Below are positions 8,877 to 17,032 of a DNA stretch of 64,000 bases, piece after piece. Below the pieces are notes generated by a model. It was given only the letters and a program-made list of their open reading frames with translations. It had not been told where the DNA came from and did no database searches. The first letter of the stretch is position 1, and the number at the start of each line of letters is the position of its first letter. Source of the DNA: Streptomyces sp. H27-H5 (GTDB lineage Bacteria; Actinomycetota; Actinomycetes; Streptomycetales; Streptomycetaceae); NCBI RefSeq assembly GCF_026627505.1, contig NZ_JAPNLK010000017.1, positions 58,585 through 122,584 of the forward strand. The letters run 5' to 3'. The position numbers and the translations under genes are program-made.

Positions 8877-9718
8877 GAGTAGGCGGGCGGCGGCGGGCCG
8901 AAGCCGGTGGCCTGCGGCGCCGGGGGGCTCGGGGCGGGTTCTTCGGGGCCGGCTCCCCCGTCGGGGCCCTCGGGTTCGGTGTCCGCGCCCACGAGGTCGC
9001 GGGCCATCAGGGTGGCTCCGGCCACGGCGCCCGGCATCAGGAACACCGCGACCAGCGGGACGAGGAACGCCAGCACCAGCGGGACGCCGAAGCCGAGCGC
9101 CATCGCGCGCCGGGACCGCAGCAGGACCAGTTGCTCGTCGAGGTCGACGCGGCGGCGCTGGAGGGCGACCGAGGTGAGTTCCTGGGTGAGGAAGTAGCCG
9201 GAGACGCAGAACCCGATCGCCGGGACCACGGTCTGCCCGAGCACGGGGATGAACCCGAGGGCGAACAGCAGGATCCCGTACAGCACCACCCGGCCGAGCA
9301 GGCGGACGCTGTCGCGGGCGGAGATCCACAGGTCCTGCCACAGGCTTCGGCCGGACTCGGGGACCTCGCCGCCCTCGGACCGGTCGACCTGTTCGGAGAG
9401 CGACTCGTAGAAGGGCTGGCCGACCAGCAGGGTCACGGCGGTGAAGGTGATCACGGCGAGGAAGAGCCCGAGGCTGAAGACCAGCGCGGTCAGGAAGCCG
9501 CGGAACAGGCTCAGCCAGGGCGAGCCCCAGTCGTCGGCGAAGGGGGTCAGCCAACCGACGAGGTCGTCGGCGCCGTATCCCAGCCCGATGAGTGCGCCCG
9601 CGTACAGCACCATCGCGACCAGTCCCGGCAGCAGGCCGACGCCGAACCACCGCCCGTGGCCCAAGACCCACCGCTGGCCGGCGAGCAAGTACCGCAATCC
9701 CCCCGCGAAAGCACTCAT
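8873..9718 (-). CDS. EI24 (CysZ-like) multi-pass membrane protein
   Basis: This 281-residue integral membrane protein of the EI24/DUF540 family has about six hydrophobic segments, at roughly residues 25-50, 70-105, 135-185 and 205-235. It ends in a cytosolic-looking tail rich in Pro, Gly and Glu. The family contains sulfate transporter CysZ, but actinobacterial members lack an assigned role. ATG at 9718. It is monocistronic and converges on the preceding reductase with a 4-base overlap. Confidence 0.85.
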   Translation of the reverse strand: MSAFAGGLRYLLAGQRWVLGHGRWFGVGLLPGLVAMVLYAGALIGLGYGADDLVGWLTPFADDWGSPWLSLFRGFLTALVFSLGLFLAVITFTAVTLLVGQPFYESLSEQVDRSEGGEVPESGRSLWQDLWISARDSVRLLGRVVLYGILLFALGFIPVLGQTVVPAIGFCVSGYFLTQELTSVALQRRRVDLDEQLVLLRSRRAMALGFGVPLVLAFLVPLVAVFLMPGAVAGATLMARDLVGADTEPEGPDGGAGPEEPAPSPPAPQATGFGPPPPAYS

Positions 9719-9732
9719 GCGCGCAGTTTACG

Positions 9733-9768
9733 GCGAAGGCCGCGCCCCCTGGGGGGCGCGGCCTTCGC
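9733..9768 (-). terminator. intrinsic terminator after ohr
   Basis: A perfect 16-bp inverted repeat (9733-9748 with 9753-9768) and four-base loop lies 19 bases beyond the ohr stop, between ohr and the EI24 gene start. It would end ohr transcription before it reaches the EI24 promoter region. Confidence 0.85.
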
Positions 9769-9786
9769 GATGAGCGGGGTGCGGGA

Positions 9787-10209
9787 TCAGACGGCCAGCT
9801 CGACCGTGATGTTGCCGCGGGTCGCCTTGGAGTACGGGCAGACCTGGTGGGCCTTCTCGATGAGGTCCTTGGCGGTGGCGGCGTCCACGTTCGGGATCGA
9901 CGCCGAGATCTTGACGATCAGGCCGAAGCCGTCGTCGTTCTTGCCGATGCCGACCTCGGCGGTGACCGTCGAGCCGGAGATGTCGGCGTTCTCGTTCTTG
10001 GCGACGACACCCAGGGCGCCCTGGAAGCAGGCGCTGTAGCCGGCGGCGAACAGCTGCTCCGGGTTGGTGCCGGCGCCGCTGCCACCGAGCTCCTTCGGCG
10101 GGTTCACCACGACGTCGAGCTTGCCGTCGTTGGTGGCGACGCGGCCGTCACGGCCGTTCTCGGCGGTGGCGACAGCGGTGTACGCGACATCGGACTGCTG
10201 GATGGACAT
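9787..10209 (-). CDS. ohr: organic hydroperoxide resistance protein (Ohr)
   Basis: This 140-residue OsmC/Ohr thiol peroxidase reduces organic hydroperoxides. Both redox cysteines are present: the peroxidatic one in AGYSACFQGAL and the resolving one in HQVCPYSKATRGN. The N-terminal pattern YTAVATAENGRDGRV and the NPEQLFAAG motif are diagnostic of Ohr rather than OsmC. The ATG at 10209 follows AGGAGG. It is followed by a strong terminator, and 64 bases separate it from the oxidoreductase upstream on the same strand. I see no adjacent OhrR; the MarR gene at 11406 might act on both, but its operators lie next to the oxidoreductase only. Confidence 0.95.
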   Translation of the reverse strand: MSIQQSDVAYTAVATAENGRDGRVATNDGKLDVVVNPPKELGGSGAGTNPEQLFAAGYSACFQGALGVVAKNENADISGSTVTAEVGIGKNDDGFGLIVKISASIPNVDAATAKDLIEKAHQVCPYSKATRGNITVELAV

Positions 10210-10273
10210 GTAAGAAGATCCTCCTGGTAATCGCCGTGACTCGCGCCCACGATCACGACGGTGTGCAGTGAGC

Positions 10274-11296
10274 CTAACCGGTGAAAGAAACGATCATCTT
10301 TCCGGTGTTCTCGCCGCGCAGCATTCCCAGGAAAGCCTCGGTCGCGTTCTCCACGCCCTCGTGGACGGTCTCGTCGTAGCGCAGCTCGCCGGAGCGCAGC
10401 CAGCCCGCGACGTCCTGGACGAACTGCTGCTGGATGTCGGCGTGGTCGCCGACCAGCACGCCCTGAAGGCGCAGGCGCTTGCCGATGACCTGCACGAGGT
10501 TGCGCGGGCCGGGGGCGGGCTCGGTGTCGTTGTACTGGGCGATGGCACCGCAGAGGGTGGCGCGGCCGTGCACCTTGAGGGAGGAGATCGCGGCTTCCAG
10601 GTGGTCGCCGCCGACGTTGTCGAAGTAGACGTCGATGCCCTCGGGGGCGGCTTCCTTCAGCTGCTCGCCGACGGGGCCGTTCTTGTAGTTGAAGGCGGCG
10701 TCGAAGCCGTACTTCTCCGTGAGGAGGGTCACCTTCTCGTCCGAGCCGGCCGAGCCGATCACCCGGGACGCGCCCTTGATCTTGGCGAACTGGCCGACCA
10801 GGCTGCCGACCGCGCCGGCCGCGCCGGAGACGAACACGGCGTCGCCCTCCTTGAAGGAGGCGACCTCGAAGAGGCCCGCGTAGGCGGTCAGACCCGGCAT
10901 GCCGAGCACGCCGAGGTAGGTGGAGAGCGGAGCGAGCGAGCCGTCGACCTTGGTGGCGTGCTTGGCGTCCAGCTCGGCGTACTCGCGCCAGCCCAGGCCG
11001 TGCAGGACGTGGTCGCCGACCGCGAAGCGCTCGTCGGCGGAGGCGACGACCTCGCCGACCGCGCCGCCGTCCATCGGCTTGTCGAGCTGGAAGGGCGGTA
11101 CGTAGGACTTCACGTCGTTCATCCGGCCCCGCATGTACGGGTCGACGGACATGTGGAGGTTGCGCACCAGGATCCGGCCGGGCGAGGGCTCCGCGTTCAC
11201 GGGGACCTCGCGCAGGGCGAAGTCCTCGGCGACGGGCCAGCCCTGCGGGCGGCGGACGAGGTGCCACTCGCGGCTCACGGCGGGGATCTCAGACAT
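10274..11296 (-). CDS. zinc-free MDR-family NADP-dependent oxidoreductase (CurA/leukotriene B4 dehydrogenase type)
   Basis: This 340-residue enzyme of the medium-chain reductase superfamily reduces activated alkenes with NADPH. The order SVDPYMRGRM, GLGWREYAELDA, the nucleotide loop SGAAGAVGSLVGQFAKIKG and YFDNVGGDHL is typical of the PTGR/CurA branch, and zinc ligands are absent. I chose ATG 11296 behind AGGAG; an upstream in-frame ATG at 11359 would run through the operator region. It is divergent from a MarR regulator with two related operator sites between them, so induction by electrophiles or phenolic compounds through that regulator is likely. Confidence 0.92.
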   Translation of the reverse strand: MSEIPAVSREWHLVRRPQGWPVAEDFALREVPVNAEPSPGRILVRNLHMSVDPYMRGRMNDVKSYVPPFQLDKPMDGGAVGEVVASADERFAVGDHVLHGLGWREYAELDAKHATKVDGSLAPLSTYLGVLGMPGLTAYAGLFEVASFKEGDAVFVSGAAGAVGSLVGQFAKIKGASRVIGSAGSDEKVTLLTEKYGFDAAFNYKNGPVGEQLKEAAPEGIDVYFDNVGGDHLEAAISSLKVHGRATLCGAIAQYNDTEPAPGPRNLVQVIGKRLRLQGVLVGDHADIQQQFVQDVAGWLRSGELRYDETVHEGVENATEAFLGMLRGENTGKMIVSFTG

Positions 11297-11337
11297 GGTG
11301 CGCTCCTGACGCTCGGGGTGAAGGGCGGAAGAAAATG

Positions 11338-11385
11338 CTTCACAACGTGAAACAACCATGCTCCTGGATATTTCATGTTGTCAAG
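11338..11385. promoter_or_regulatory. two MarR-type operators facing each other
   Basis: TTTCACGTTGTGAAG (minus strand, 11338-11352) and TTTCATGTTGTCAAG (plus strand, 11371-11385) agree at 13 of 15 positions and are each partly palindromic. Their centres are 33 bp apart, about three helical turns, so dimers would bind the same face. They lie between the divergent oxidoreductase and MarR genes. Confidence 0.65.
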
Positions 11386-11405
11386 TAAATGGGTACGCTG
11401 GATCC

Positions 11406-11828
11406 ATGCCCAGTCGTCGCGCAGACCCACTGACCCTTGAGGTCGTCGAGCTCATCGGCGACGTCGTGGCCCGCTACCACCAGGAATACGAGCACGCGGC
11501 GGCCAGCCACCAGCTCACCGGAGCCCAGGCCAGGGTGTTGAACCTGCTCTCCCTGGAACCGACGGCCATGCGCAAGATCGCGCAGAAGCTGAAGTGCGAG
11601 CCGTCGAACGTCACCGGCATCGTGGACCGGCTGGAGAGCCGCGGCCTGGTGGAGCGGCGCCCGGACCCGGCCGACCGCCGCGTGAAGCTGGCCGCCGCCA
11701 CCGAGAAGGGGCTCCAGACCGCGGACCGGCTGCGCGAGTCGCTGGACTTCGCGCGCGAACCGCTGGCCGGCCTGTCCACGGCCGAGCGGACGGCGCTGAG
11801 GGACCTGCTCAGGCGGATGCTGGGCTGA
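11406..11828 (+). CDS. MarR family transcriptional regulator
   Basis: This 140-residue winged-helix regulator has the MarR DNA-binding region MRKIAQKLKCEPSNVTGIVD and the wing RRPDPADRRVKLAAATEKG near residues 60-100. I chose ATG 11406, because the open frame upstream starts inside the operator region. It is divergent from the NADP oxidoreductase at 11296 and very probably represses both genes through the paired sites at 11338-11385. It has a single Cys, inside the helix-turn-helix, which could sense oxidants; this is inference. Confidence 0.92.
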   Translation: MPSRRADPLTLEVVELIGDVVARYHQEYEHAAASHQLTGAQARVLNLLSLEPTAMRKIAQKLKCEPSNVTGIVDRLESRGLVERRPDPADRRVKLAAATEKGLQTADRLRESLDFAREPLAGLSTAERTALRDLLRRMLG

Positions 11829-11846
11829 GCCCCGGCTCCCCGCCCC

Positions 11847-12797
11847 TCAGCAGAGGAACCAGATCCAGCACTCGCTCTTGGTCGGCGTCGGCGTGGGGGT
11901 CGGCTTCGGGGTCGCCGGGGGCTTCGGCTTCGCGGTCCCGGACGACGTGCTCGGAGACGGCTGTCCCGAGATCGAGGGCTTCGCGGACGGGCCCGGTCCC
12001 GGGCCGGCGGTCCGCGAGGACGACGGCGACGACGACTCCTCGGGGGCGGAGGCGCTCCCCTCGGGCCCCGGCGCCGCGGTCCCGCTCGGCGACCCGGTGG
12101 GACCGGTCGTCCGCGTGGCGATCACGGAGGCCTTCGTGCTCCCGCCGCCCTTCGACGGCGCCGAGGGCGCGGCCGTGCTCGGCAGGGCGGGAGCGGGGAC
12201 CGGCTGCTGCGGCTCCGTGTCGTCGGTCAGCACGACCTCGGTCGCCCGGTCCGTGCGCTCCTCGTCGGTCGCCATCCGGGCCAGCGCCACGGACCCGCCG
12301 GTGGCCAGGGCCAGCCCGAGCCCGACGGCGAGGACGGTCCGGCGCCTGCGGTTCGCGGAGCGGCGCCGTGCGCCGGACCGGCCGTCGGCCGGGCCGGACA
12401 GTGTGACGAGCGACTCGACGTACGCGTCGGAGGCCTCGGGCCGCTCCCGGGCGGGCTCGGGATAACCGGGCTCGACGTACCCCGGTGCCGCGTGGTCGAC
12501 GTGGCCGGGTGCCGCGTACGCGGACGCCACGTACGCGGAGGCCGCGTACTCGGACTCCGGATGCACGGGCTCGGCGTACCCCGGCGGCGCGTATTGCGGC
12601 TCCGCGTACCGCGGCGCCTGCTCCGGTCGCGCGTACGGCGAGGCGTGTCCCGGCTCCGGGTACCCGGGCTCGGCGTACCCGGCCGGGGCGGCGGGGGCGG
12701 TCGGCGCCGCGGGGGTCAGGTATTCGGCCGGGGTTCCGCATCCGGCGCACGCCAGTGCGCCATTGAGGTGTCTCCGGCAGGCGTGGCAGAAGTTCAT
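11847..12797 (-). CDS. zinc-ribbon membrane protein with Pro/Tyr/Glu-rich and Ser/Thr/Pro-rich arms
   Basis: This 316-residue protein has four parts. Residues 1-24 hold a zinc ribbon (FCHACRRHLNGALACAGC). Residues 30-130 are a low-complexity arm with imperfect repeats of the type GYxEP. A basic stretch RRRSANRRRR is followed by one membrane segment near residues 153-175. The rest is an outside-facing arm rich in Ser, Thr, Pro and Gly, ending in KPTPTPTPTKSECWIWFLC. The zinc ribbon would be cytosolic and the tail extracellular. The hydrophobic, two-Cys end after a long disordered linker is striking. The function is unknown; a signalling or cell-wall-sensing role can only be guessed. ATG at 12797. 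Confidence 0.7.
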   Translation of the reverse strand: MNFCHACRRHLNGALACAGCGTPAEYLTPAAPTAPAAPAGYAEPGYPEPGHASPYARPEQAPRYAEPQYAPPGYAEPVHPESEYAASAYVASAYAAPGHVDHAAPGYVEPGYPEPARERPEASDAYVESLVTLSGPADGRSGARRRSANRRRRTVLAVGLGLALATGGSVALARMATDEERTDRATEVVLTDDTEPQQPVPAPALPSTAAPSAPSKGGGSTKASVIATRTTGPTGSPSGTAAPGPEGSASAPEESSSPSSSRTAGPGPGPSAKPSISGQPSPSTSSGTAKPKPPATPKPTPTPTPTKSECWIWFLC

Positions 12798-12875
12798 GGC
12801 GCCCGCAGGCTATGCGGCGAGGGAGCACATCCGGGCCCCGGGAACGTAAGGATTCTGTGTGGAATCGTGGACTCC

Positions 12876-13460
12876 ATGACGCTGAACCACGGTCCGACCA
12901 CCCCGGGCCCCTTCGGCCCGGCCGGTTTCCAACTCGTGCTGTTGCGCAGAATGGCCGACTTCCGGCCGGACCTCGCCGAGGCGGCCCGGCTGCGCCTCGG
13001 CGCCTCGCTCGCGGAGCAGCGGGAGGCGAACAAGCGCTGGCAGGCCATGGTCCGGTCGCCGCGCTCGCGCGGTGCGCTGGCCCGCTACCGGTCGGTGCTG
13101 GGCCCGGCGGAGTCCACCGGGCGTCGCAGGATCGGCGACCTGGAGTGCGAGGCCCTGCTGTGGCCGGTGCCGCTCTGGCCCGACCTGCGCTTCGAGGTGC
13201 TGGCCGCGCCCGACGGGGCGGTGTGGAACGAGTGGCTGGTACGGGCCCCGGGCGCGCCCGCGCCCGTCCTGGAGACGGCGGCGGACCTGCTGCCCTGGTC
13301 CGCGACGGTGGACGAGGTGGCGCGGGCCTTCGCCCCGGTTCGGCCGATGGAGGGAACCGCGCCGACACGGTGGCGGCTGGCGTTCGCCGTGTCGGGGGCG
13401 CCGTACATCGCGGAGTTCACCTACGGGCTGCTCCAGGAGGTCCGGCCCGGCGGCGGCTGA
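12876..13460 (+). CDS. hypothetical cytoplasmic protein
   Basis: This 194-residue protein has no family I recognise. It has no signal peptide or membrane segment, is rich in Trp and Arg, and contains two segments that look folded: FQLVLLRRMADFRPDLAEAA and LWPVPLWPDLRFEVLAAPDG. Codon use is fully Streptomyces-like throughout, so it is very likely real. I chose ATG 12876; the frame is open further upstream but only through sequence of the divergent gene. It is divergent from the zinc-ribbon gene across 78 bases and converges on the lipase gene. Confidence 0.65.
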   Translation: MTLNHGPTTPGPFGPAGFQLVLLRRMADFRPDLAEAARLRLGASLAEQREANKRWQAMVRSPRSRGALARYRSVLGPAESTGRRRIGDLECEALLWPVPLWPDLRFEVLAAPDGAVWNEWLVRAPGAPAPVLETAADLLPWSATVDEVARAFAPVRPMEGTAPTRWRLAFAVSGAPYIAEFTYGLLQEVRPGGG

Positions 13461-13485
13461 CCGGGCCGGGTGCGGGCGCGCGGGG

Positions 13486-14187
13486 TCAGGAGCGCAGGAA
13501 GGCACGGACGCCCGCGGAGGTGGCGTCGTCGCCGAGCAGGTCGTTGTGCCCCAGGCAGCCGACGGGGGTGTTGGTGGCCCCGGTCAGCGGGACGCTGTGG
13601 TCGGGGTTGACGACCTCGTCGCAGTTCGACCAGAAGGTGGCGTACGCGACCGCGCCCGGCGTCTCGTCGCCCGCGGCCAGGTTCTTGACGACGTACGAAC
13701 CGGGCGTCATGTCCCGGCAGGCCTGGTCCCACAGGGCGCAGCCCCAGGCGATGGAGGTGCCGTGGTTGGGGCCGGCCAGCGAGACCAGGTGGTCCACCGT
13801 CGCGCCGCCACCCCCGTAGGTGACGTACCAACGGCTGACGAGGGATGCGAAGGAGTGCGCCACGATGTCCACGCGGGCGGCGCCGGTCTCCCGGCGGACC
13901 TGCTCGACGTACGCGCCGAGCCTGCCGGCGAGGACCTCGTTGACGGACTGGTGGGTGTCGTACCCCCAGGAGTACAGCTGCGCGTCGGCGTACCCGTCGG
14001 CGCGCAGGTCCTCCCGCAGCGACCCCCAGACGCCGGGGTCGGCGTTGTAACCGTGCACCAGGACCACCGGATTTCGGGCGGGAGCCTGCCGGGGAGCGGC
14101 CTGGTCGGCGGCCTGGGCAGGGAAGGGCGCAAGCAGGGCCAGGCAGAGCGTCAGGAGCGCCAGGAATCTCTGGCGGGGCGTCAGCAT
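13486..14187 (-). CDS. secreted lipase/esterase (alpha/beta hydrolase, lipase class 2)
   Basis: This 233-residue secreted hydrolase has a signal peptide ending near AQAA (residue 27) and a core of class 2 lipase type. The oxyanion motif is VVLVHGYN, the nucleophile elbow is AHSFAS around residue 113, and Asp and His candidates are in NCDEVVNPD and GCLGHNDLL. The elbow has Ala in place of both glycines of GxSxG, whereas B. subtilis LipA changes only the first. Four Cys after the signal may form two disulfides. The lipid substrate is not determined. ATG at 14187. Confidence 0.88.
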   Translation of the reverse strand: MLTPRQRFLALLTLCLALLAPFPAQAADQAAPRQAPARNPVVLVHGYNADPGVWGSLREDLRADGYADAQLYSWGYDTHQSVNEVLAGRLGAYVEQVRRETGAARVDIVAHSFASLVSRWYVTYGGGGATVDHLVSLAGPNHGTSIAWGCALWDQACRDMTPGSYVVKNLAAGDETPGAVAYATFWSNCDEVVNPDHSVPLTGATNTPVGCLGHNDLLGDDATSAGVRAFLRS

Positions 14188-14408
14188 CGGGTCCCCTTTA
14201 CCTTGTTACGCGCGAGTAGCGCGGACGGTGCGCGCATCGTGCTGCCTGTCGGTACAGAAATCCACCCCCGTGCAGCACCTCTCGACCCCTCAGGCACACC
14301 CCACCCGGAGCATTCCAACGGGCGGTATACCCCATTTACCCGAGAAGATATGGATTGCGACCGGCATCCGTCGGTCTCCTTGCGTCAGCGCACTCGGGAG
14401 GATCCGCC

Positions 14409-15446
14409 GTGACCGTCAGCCTTGACCAGTTGCGCCGCTGCCACGTCGCCGTCGACCTGGGGGCGGCCAGGACCCGCGTGTACGTGAAGGGCGCCGGCCT
14501 CGTCGTCGACGAGCCCAGCGTCGCCGCCGTGAACACGCGCACCGGTGCACTCATCGCCGTGGGCACCTTCGCCGAACGGATGACCGGCCGCACACCCGAC
14601 TACATCCGGGTCGTGCGCCCCGTCTCCGGCGGCACCGTCGTCGACATCGAGATGGCCCAGCGGATGCTGCGTCACCTCCTCGGCGAGAAGCTGCGGCGCG
14701 CCCTGCGCCGCAAGCCCCGACTGCGGGCCGCGGCCTGCACCCCGCACGACGCCGATCCACTGGCCCAGCGGGCCACCGTGGAGACGCTGGTCGGACTCGG
14801 CGCCCGGCGTGTCGAACTCGTCGACACCCTGATCGCGGCGGCCGTCGGCTGCGGCCTGCCCGTGGAGCAGCCGACCGCGACCATGATCATGGTGTGTGGG
14901 GCGGCGGCCACGCAGGTGGCGGTCCTCTCCCTCGGCTCGATCGTCACGGCCGAGCGGATCCCCGTCGGCGGCGAGGCCATCGACCACGCGATCGTCCAGC
15001 ACCTGCGGCACGCGCACGAACTGATGCTGCCCAGCCAGGCCGTCCGGCCGCTCCAGCTGGCCCTGCACGGCAACGGCATCACCCCCGATGGGCCGGCCTC
15101 CACCCTCATCCACGGCCGCGACGTGGCCACCGGGCTCGCCCGCTCGGTACAGGTGGACACCGCCGCGGTCCGCGACGCGATCTTCACCCCGCTGACCGCC
15201 GTCCTCGACGGGATCGGCAAGGTGCTGCGGGACTGCCCGCCGGACCTGGTCGCGGACCTGACGGACCGAGGGATCATGATGGTGGGAGGCAGCGCCCTGC
15301 TGCCGGGCCTGGACCAGATGCTGCGGGACGCGACCGGGATGCCCGTCGCCATCGCGGAACGGCCCGACGTGTGCGCCGTACTGGGTCTCGGCGCGATGCT
15401 CGAAGGAAAGATCGCCCCCATGGTTCTCAACCCGCTGGCCGGATGA
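14409..15446 (+). CDS. mbl: MreB-like actin homolog (Mbl) with degenerate ATP-binding motifs
   Basis: This 345-residue protein aligns along the MreB family from VAVDLGAARTRVYVKGAG (phosphate loop 1) to the end. Streptomyces Mbl supports spore-wall synthesis alongside MreB. Here phosphate loop 2, normally DIGGGTTE, reads VCGAAATQ (about residues 162-169). The catalytic segment normally EEPMAAAIGAGLPV reads VDTLIAAAVGCGLPV. The adenosine motif is nearer to normal (MMVGGSALLPGLD). The protein may therefore bind nucleotide weakly or not hydrolyse it. The GTG at 14409 follows GGGAGGA. The stop overlaps the start of the kinase gene (ATGA), so the two are translated together. Confidence 0.88.
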   Translation: MTVSLDQLRRCHVAVDLGAARTRVYVKGAGLVVDEPSVAAVNTRTGALIAVGTFAERMTGRTPDYIRVVRPVSGGTVVDIEMAQRMLRHLLGEKLRRALRRKPRLRAAACTPHDADPLAQRATVETLVGLGARRVELVDTLIAAAVGCGLPVEQPTATMIMVCGAAATQVAVLSLGSIVTAERIPVGGEAIDHAIVQHLRHAHELMLPSQAVRPLQLALHGNGITPDGPASTLIHGRDVATGLARSVQVDTAAVRDAIFTPLTAVLDGIGKVLRDCPPDLVADLTDRGIMMVGGSALLPGLDQMLRDATGMPVAIAERPDVCAVLGLGAMLEGKIAPMVLNPLAG

Positions 15447-17032
15447 CGCTGGATCCCCAGGGGACCGCGGCCGAACGGTCCGCCCTGCCCGCCCTGCTGG
15501 AGGCGGTGCTCTCGGTCGGCTCCGAACTGGAGCTGCGCACATCCCTCCAGCACATCGTGGAGTCGGCCGCCGCACTGTGCGGCGCACGCTACGGCGCGCT
15601 CGGGGTCGTCGACCCCGAGCGCGCCCGGCTGACCGAGCTGTTCACCGCCGGACTGACCGAGGCCGAACGGGCCGCGATCCCCCGGCTCCCCGACGGCCGG
15701 TCCGGGGTCCTCGGAGCGCTGATCACGGACGCCCGGCCGCTGCTGTTGGACGACCTCGCCCGGGACCCCCGCTCGGTGGGCCTCCCACCCGGCCACCCGC
15801 CCATGCGCACCTTCCTCGGGGTGCCGATCCGGGTGCACACGGAGGTCTTCGGCAACCTGTACCTCACCGAGAAGCAGGGCGGCGGCCCGTTCACCGACGA
15901 GGACCTCGCGCTGCTGCGCGTCCTGGCCTCGCAGGCGGGGATAGCGATCGGCAACGCCCGGCTGTACGAGACCGCGCGCCGCCGGGAGCGCTGGATCGAG
16001 GGCGCCGCCGCCGTGACCACGGCCCTGCTGGCGGGCCGCCCGGCGGCGGACGCGCTGATGTGCGTGGCCGAACGGGCCCGGCTGCTCGCGGACGCGGCGG
16101 CCGGCGTGGTCCTCCAGCCGACCCCCGAGGGCGGCATGGAGATCGTGGCGGCCTCCACGCACGGCGACCCCGGCGACATGGTCGGCACCGCCATCGCCCC
16201 CGGCTCGGCGGTCCTGGAGCAACTTCTGGGCGGCGAGCCCGTCTTCATAGAGGACTCGGCGACGGATCCGCGGATGACCACGCACGTGCGGGTGCGGTTC
16301 GGCCCCAGCATGATGCTCCCGTTGCAGAGCGGCGGTCAGCTGATCGGCACGCTGGCGCTGCCCCGGGAGCGGGGCGGGCGGCCGTACGACGCGGTGGACC
16401 GGCTGCTGGCCTCGCAGTTCGCCTCCCAGGCGGCGCTGGCGCTCGTCCTCGCGGACGCGCAGCACGACCGGGAGCAGTTGGCCGTGTACGAGGACCGCGA
16501 CCGGATCGCGCGGGACCTGCACGACCTCGTGGTCCAGCGGCTGTTCGCGACGGAGATGATGCTGGAGAGCACCAAGAAGCGCTCGGCGGCCGCCCCCGCC
16601 GGGGACACCGTCGGCGACGAACTCGGCCGGGCCGTCGACGAACTGGACTCCACGATCCAGGAGGTCCGCACGGCCATCTTCGCCCTCCAACAGCCGCCCA
16701 CCGACGCCCCCACCACCTTCCGCGGCCGGGTGCTGCGCGAGACGGGCGGCGCGGCGGTGCTGCTGGGCTTCCAACCGTCCGTGCACTTCGAGGGCGCCGT
16801 GGACACCCTGCTCACGGAACCGGTGGCCGGCGACCTGCTGTCCACCCTGCGCGGGGCCCTGGCCGCGGCCCACCGCCGCACCGACGTCACCTCCATCCGT
16901 GTCGCGGTGGACGCCGGCCCGACCCGGGTCAGGCTGACGGTCTCCGACGACGGCCGCACCGAGACGGGCACCCGGGGCACGACCCTGACCTGGGAGTCCC
17001 CGCTCCGGGGCAACCGCCTGACACAGCACTAG
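15443..17032 (+). CDS. GAF-domain sensor histidine kinase (DevS-like) with degenerate ATPase domain
   Basis: This 529-residue cytoplasmic protein has two GAF domains (about 20-175 and 190-345) and a HisKA_3 segment with the phospho-acceptor His in RDLHDLVVQRLF near residue 358. The ATPase part is damaged. The N-box usual in DevS kinases (REALSN) reads RGALAAAHRR, losing the Mg-binding Asn and the Glu. After SDDG about 35 residues are missing, so the second glycine box and lid are gone and the text jumps to the final beta strand. It probably cannot phosphorylate itself and may act as a sensor or scaffold. It is coupled to mbl by a 4-base overlap and has no response regulator nearby. Confidence 0.85.
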   Translation: MTLDPQGTAAERSALPALLEAVLSVGSELELRTSLQHIVESAAALCGARYGALGVVDPERARLTELFTAGLTEAERAAIPRLPDGRSGVLGALITDARPLLLDDLARDPRSVGLPPGHPPMRTFLGVPIRVHTEVFGNLYLTEKQGGGPFTDEDLALLRVLASQAGIAIGNARLYETARRRERWIEGAAAVTTALLAGRPAADALMCVAERARLLADAAAGVVLQPTPEGGMEIVAASTHGDPGDMVGTAIAPGSAVLEQLLGGEPVFIEDSATDPRMTTHVRVRFGPSMMLPLQSGGQLIGTLALPRERGGRPYDAVDRLLASQFASQAALALVLADAQHDREQLAVYEDRDRIARDLHDLVVQRLFATEMMLESTKKRSAAAPAGDTVGDELGRAVDELDSTIQEVRTAIFALQQPPTDAPTTFRGRVLRETGGAAVLLGFQPSVHFEGAVDTLLTEPVAGDLLSTLRGALAAAHRRTDVTSIRVAVDAGPTRVRLTVSDDGRTETGTRGTTLTWESPLRGNRLTQH

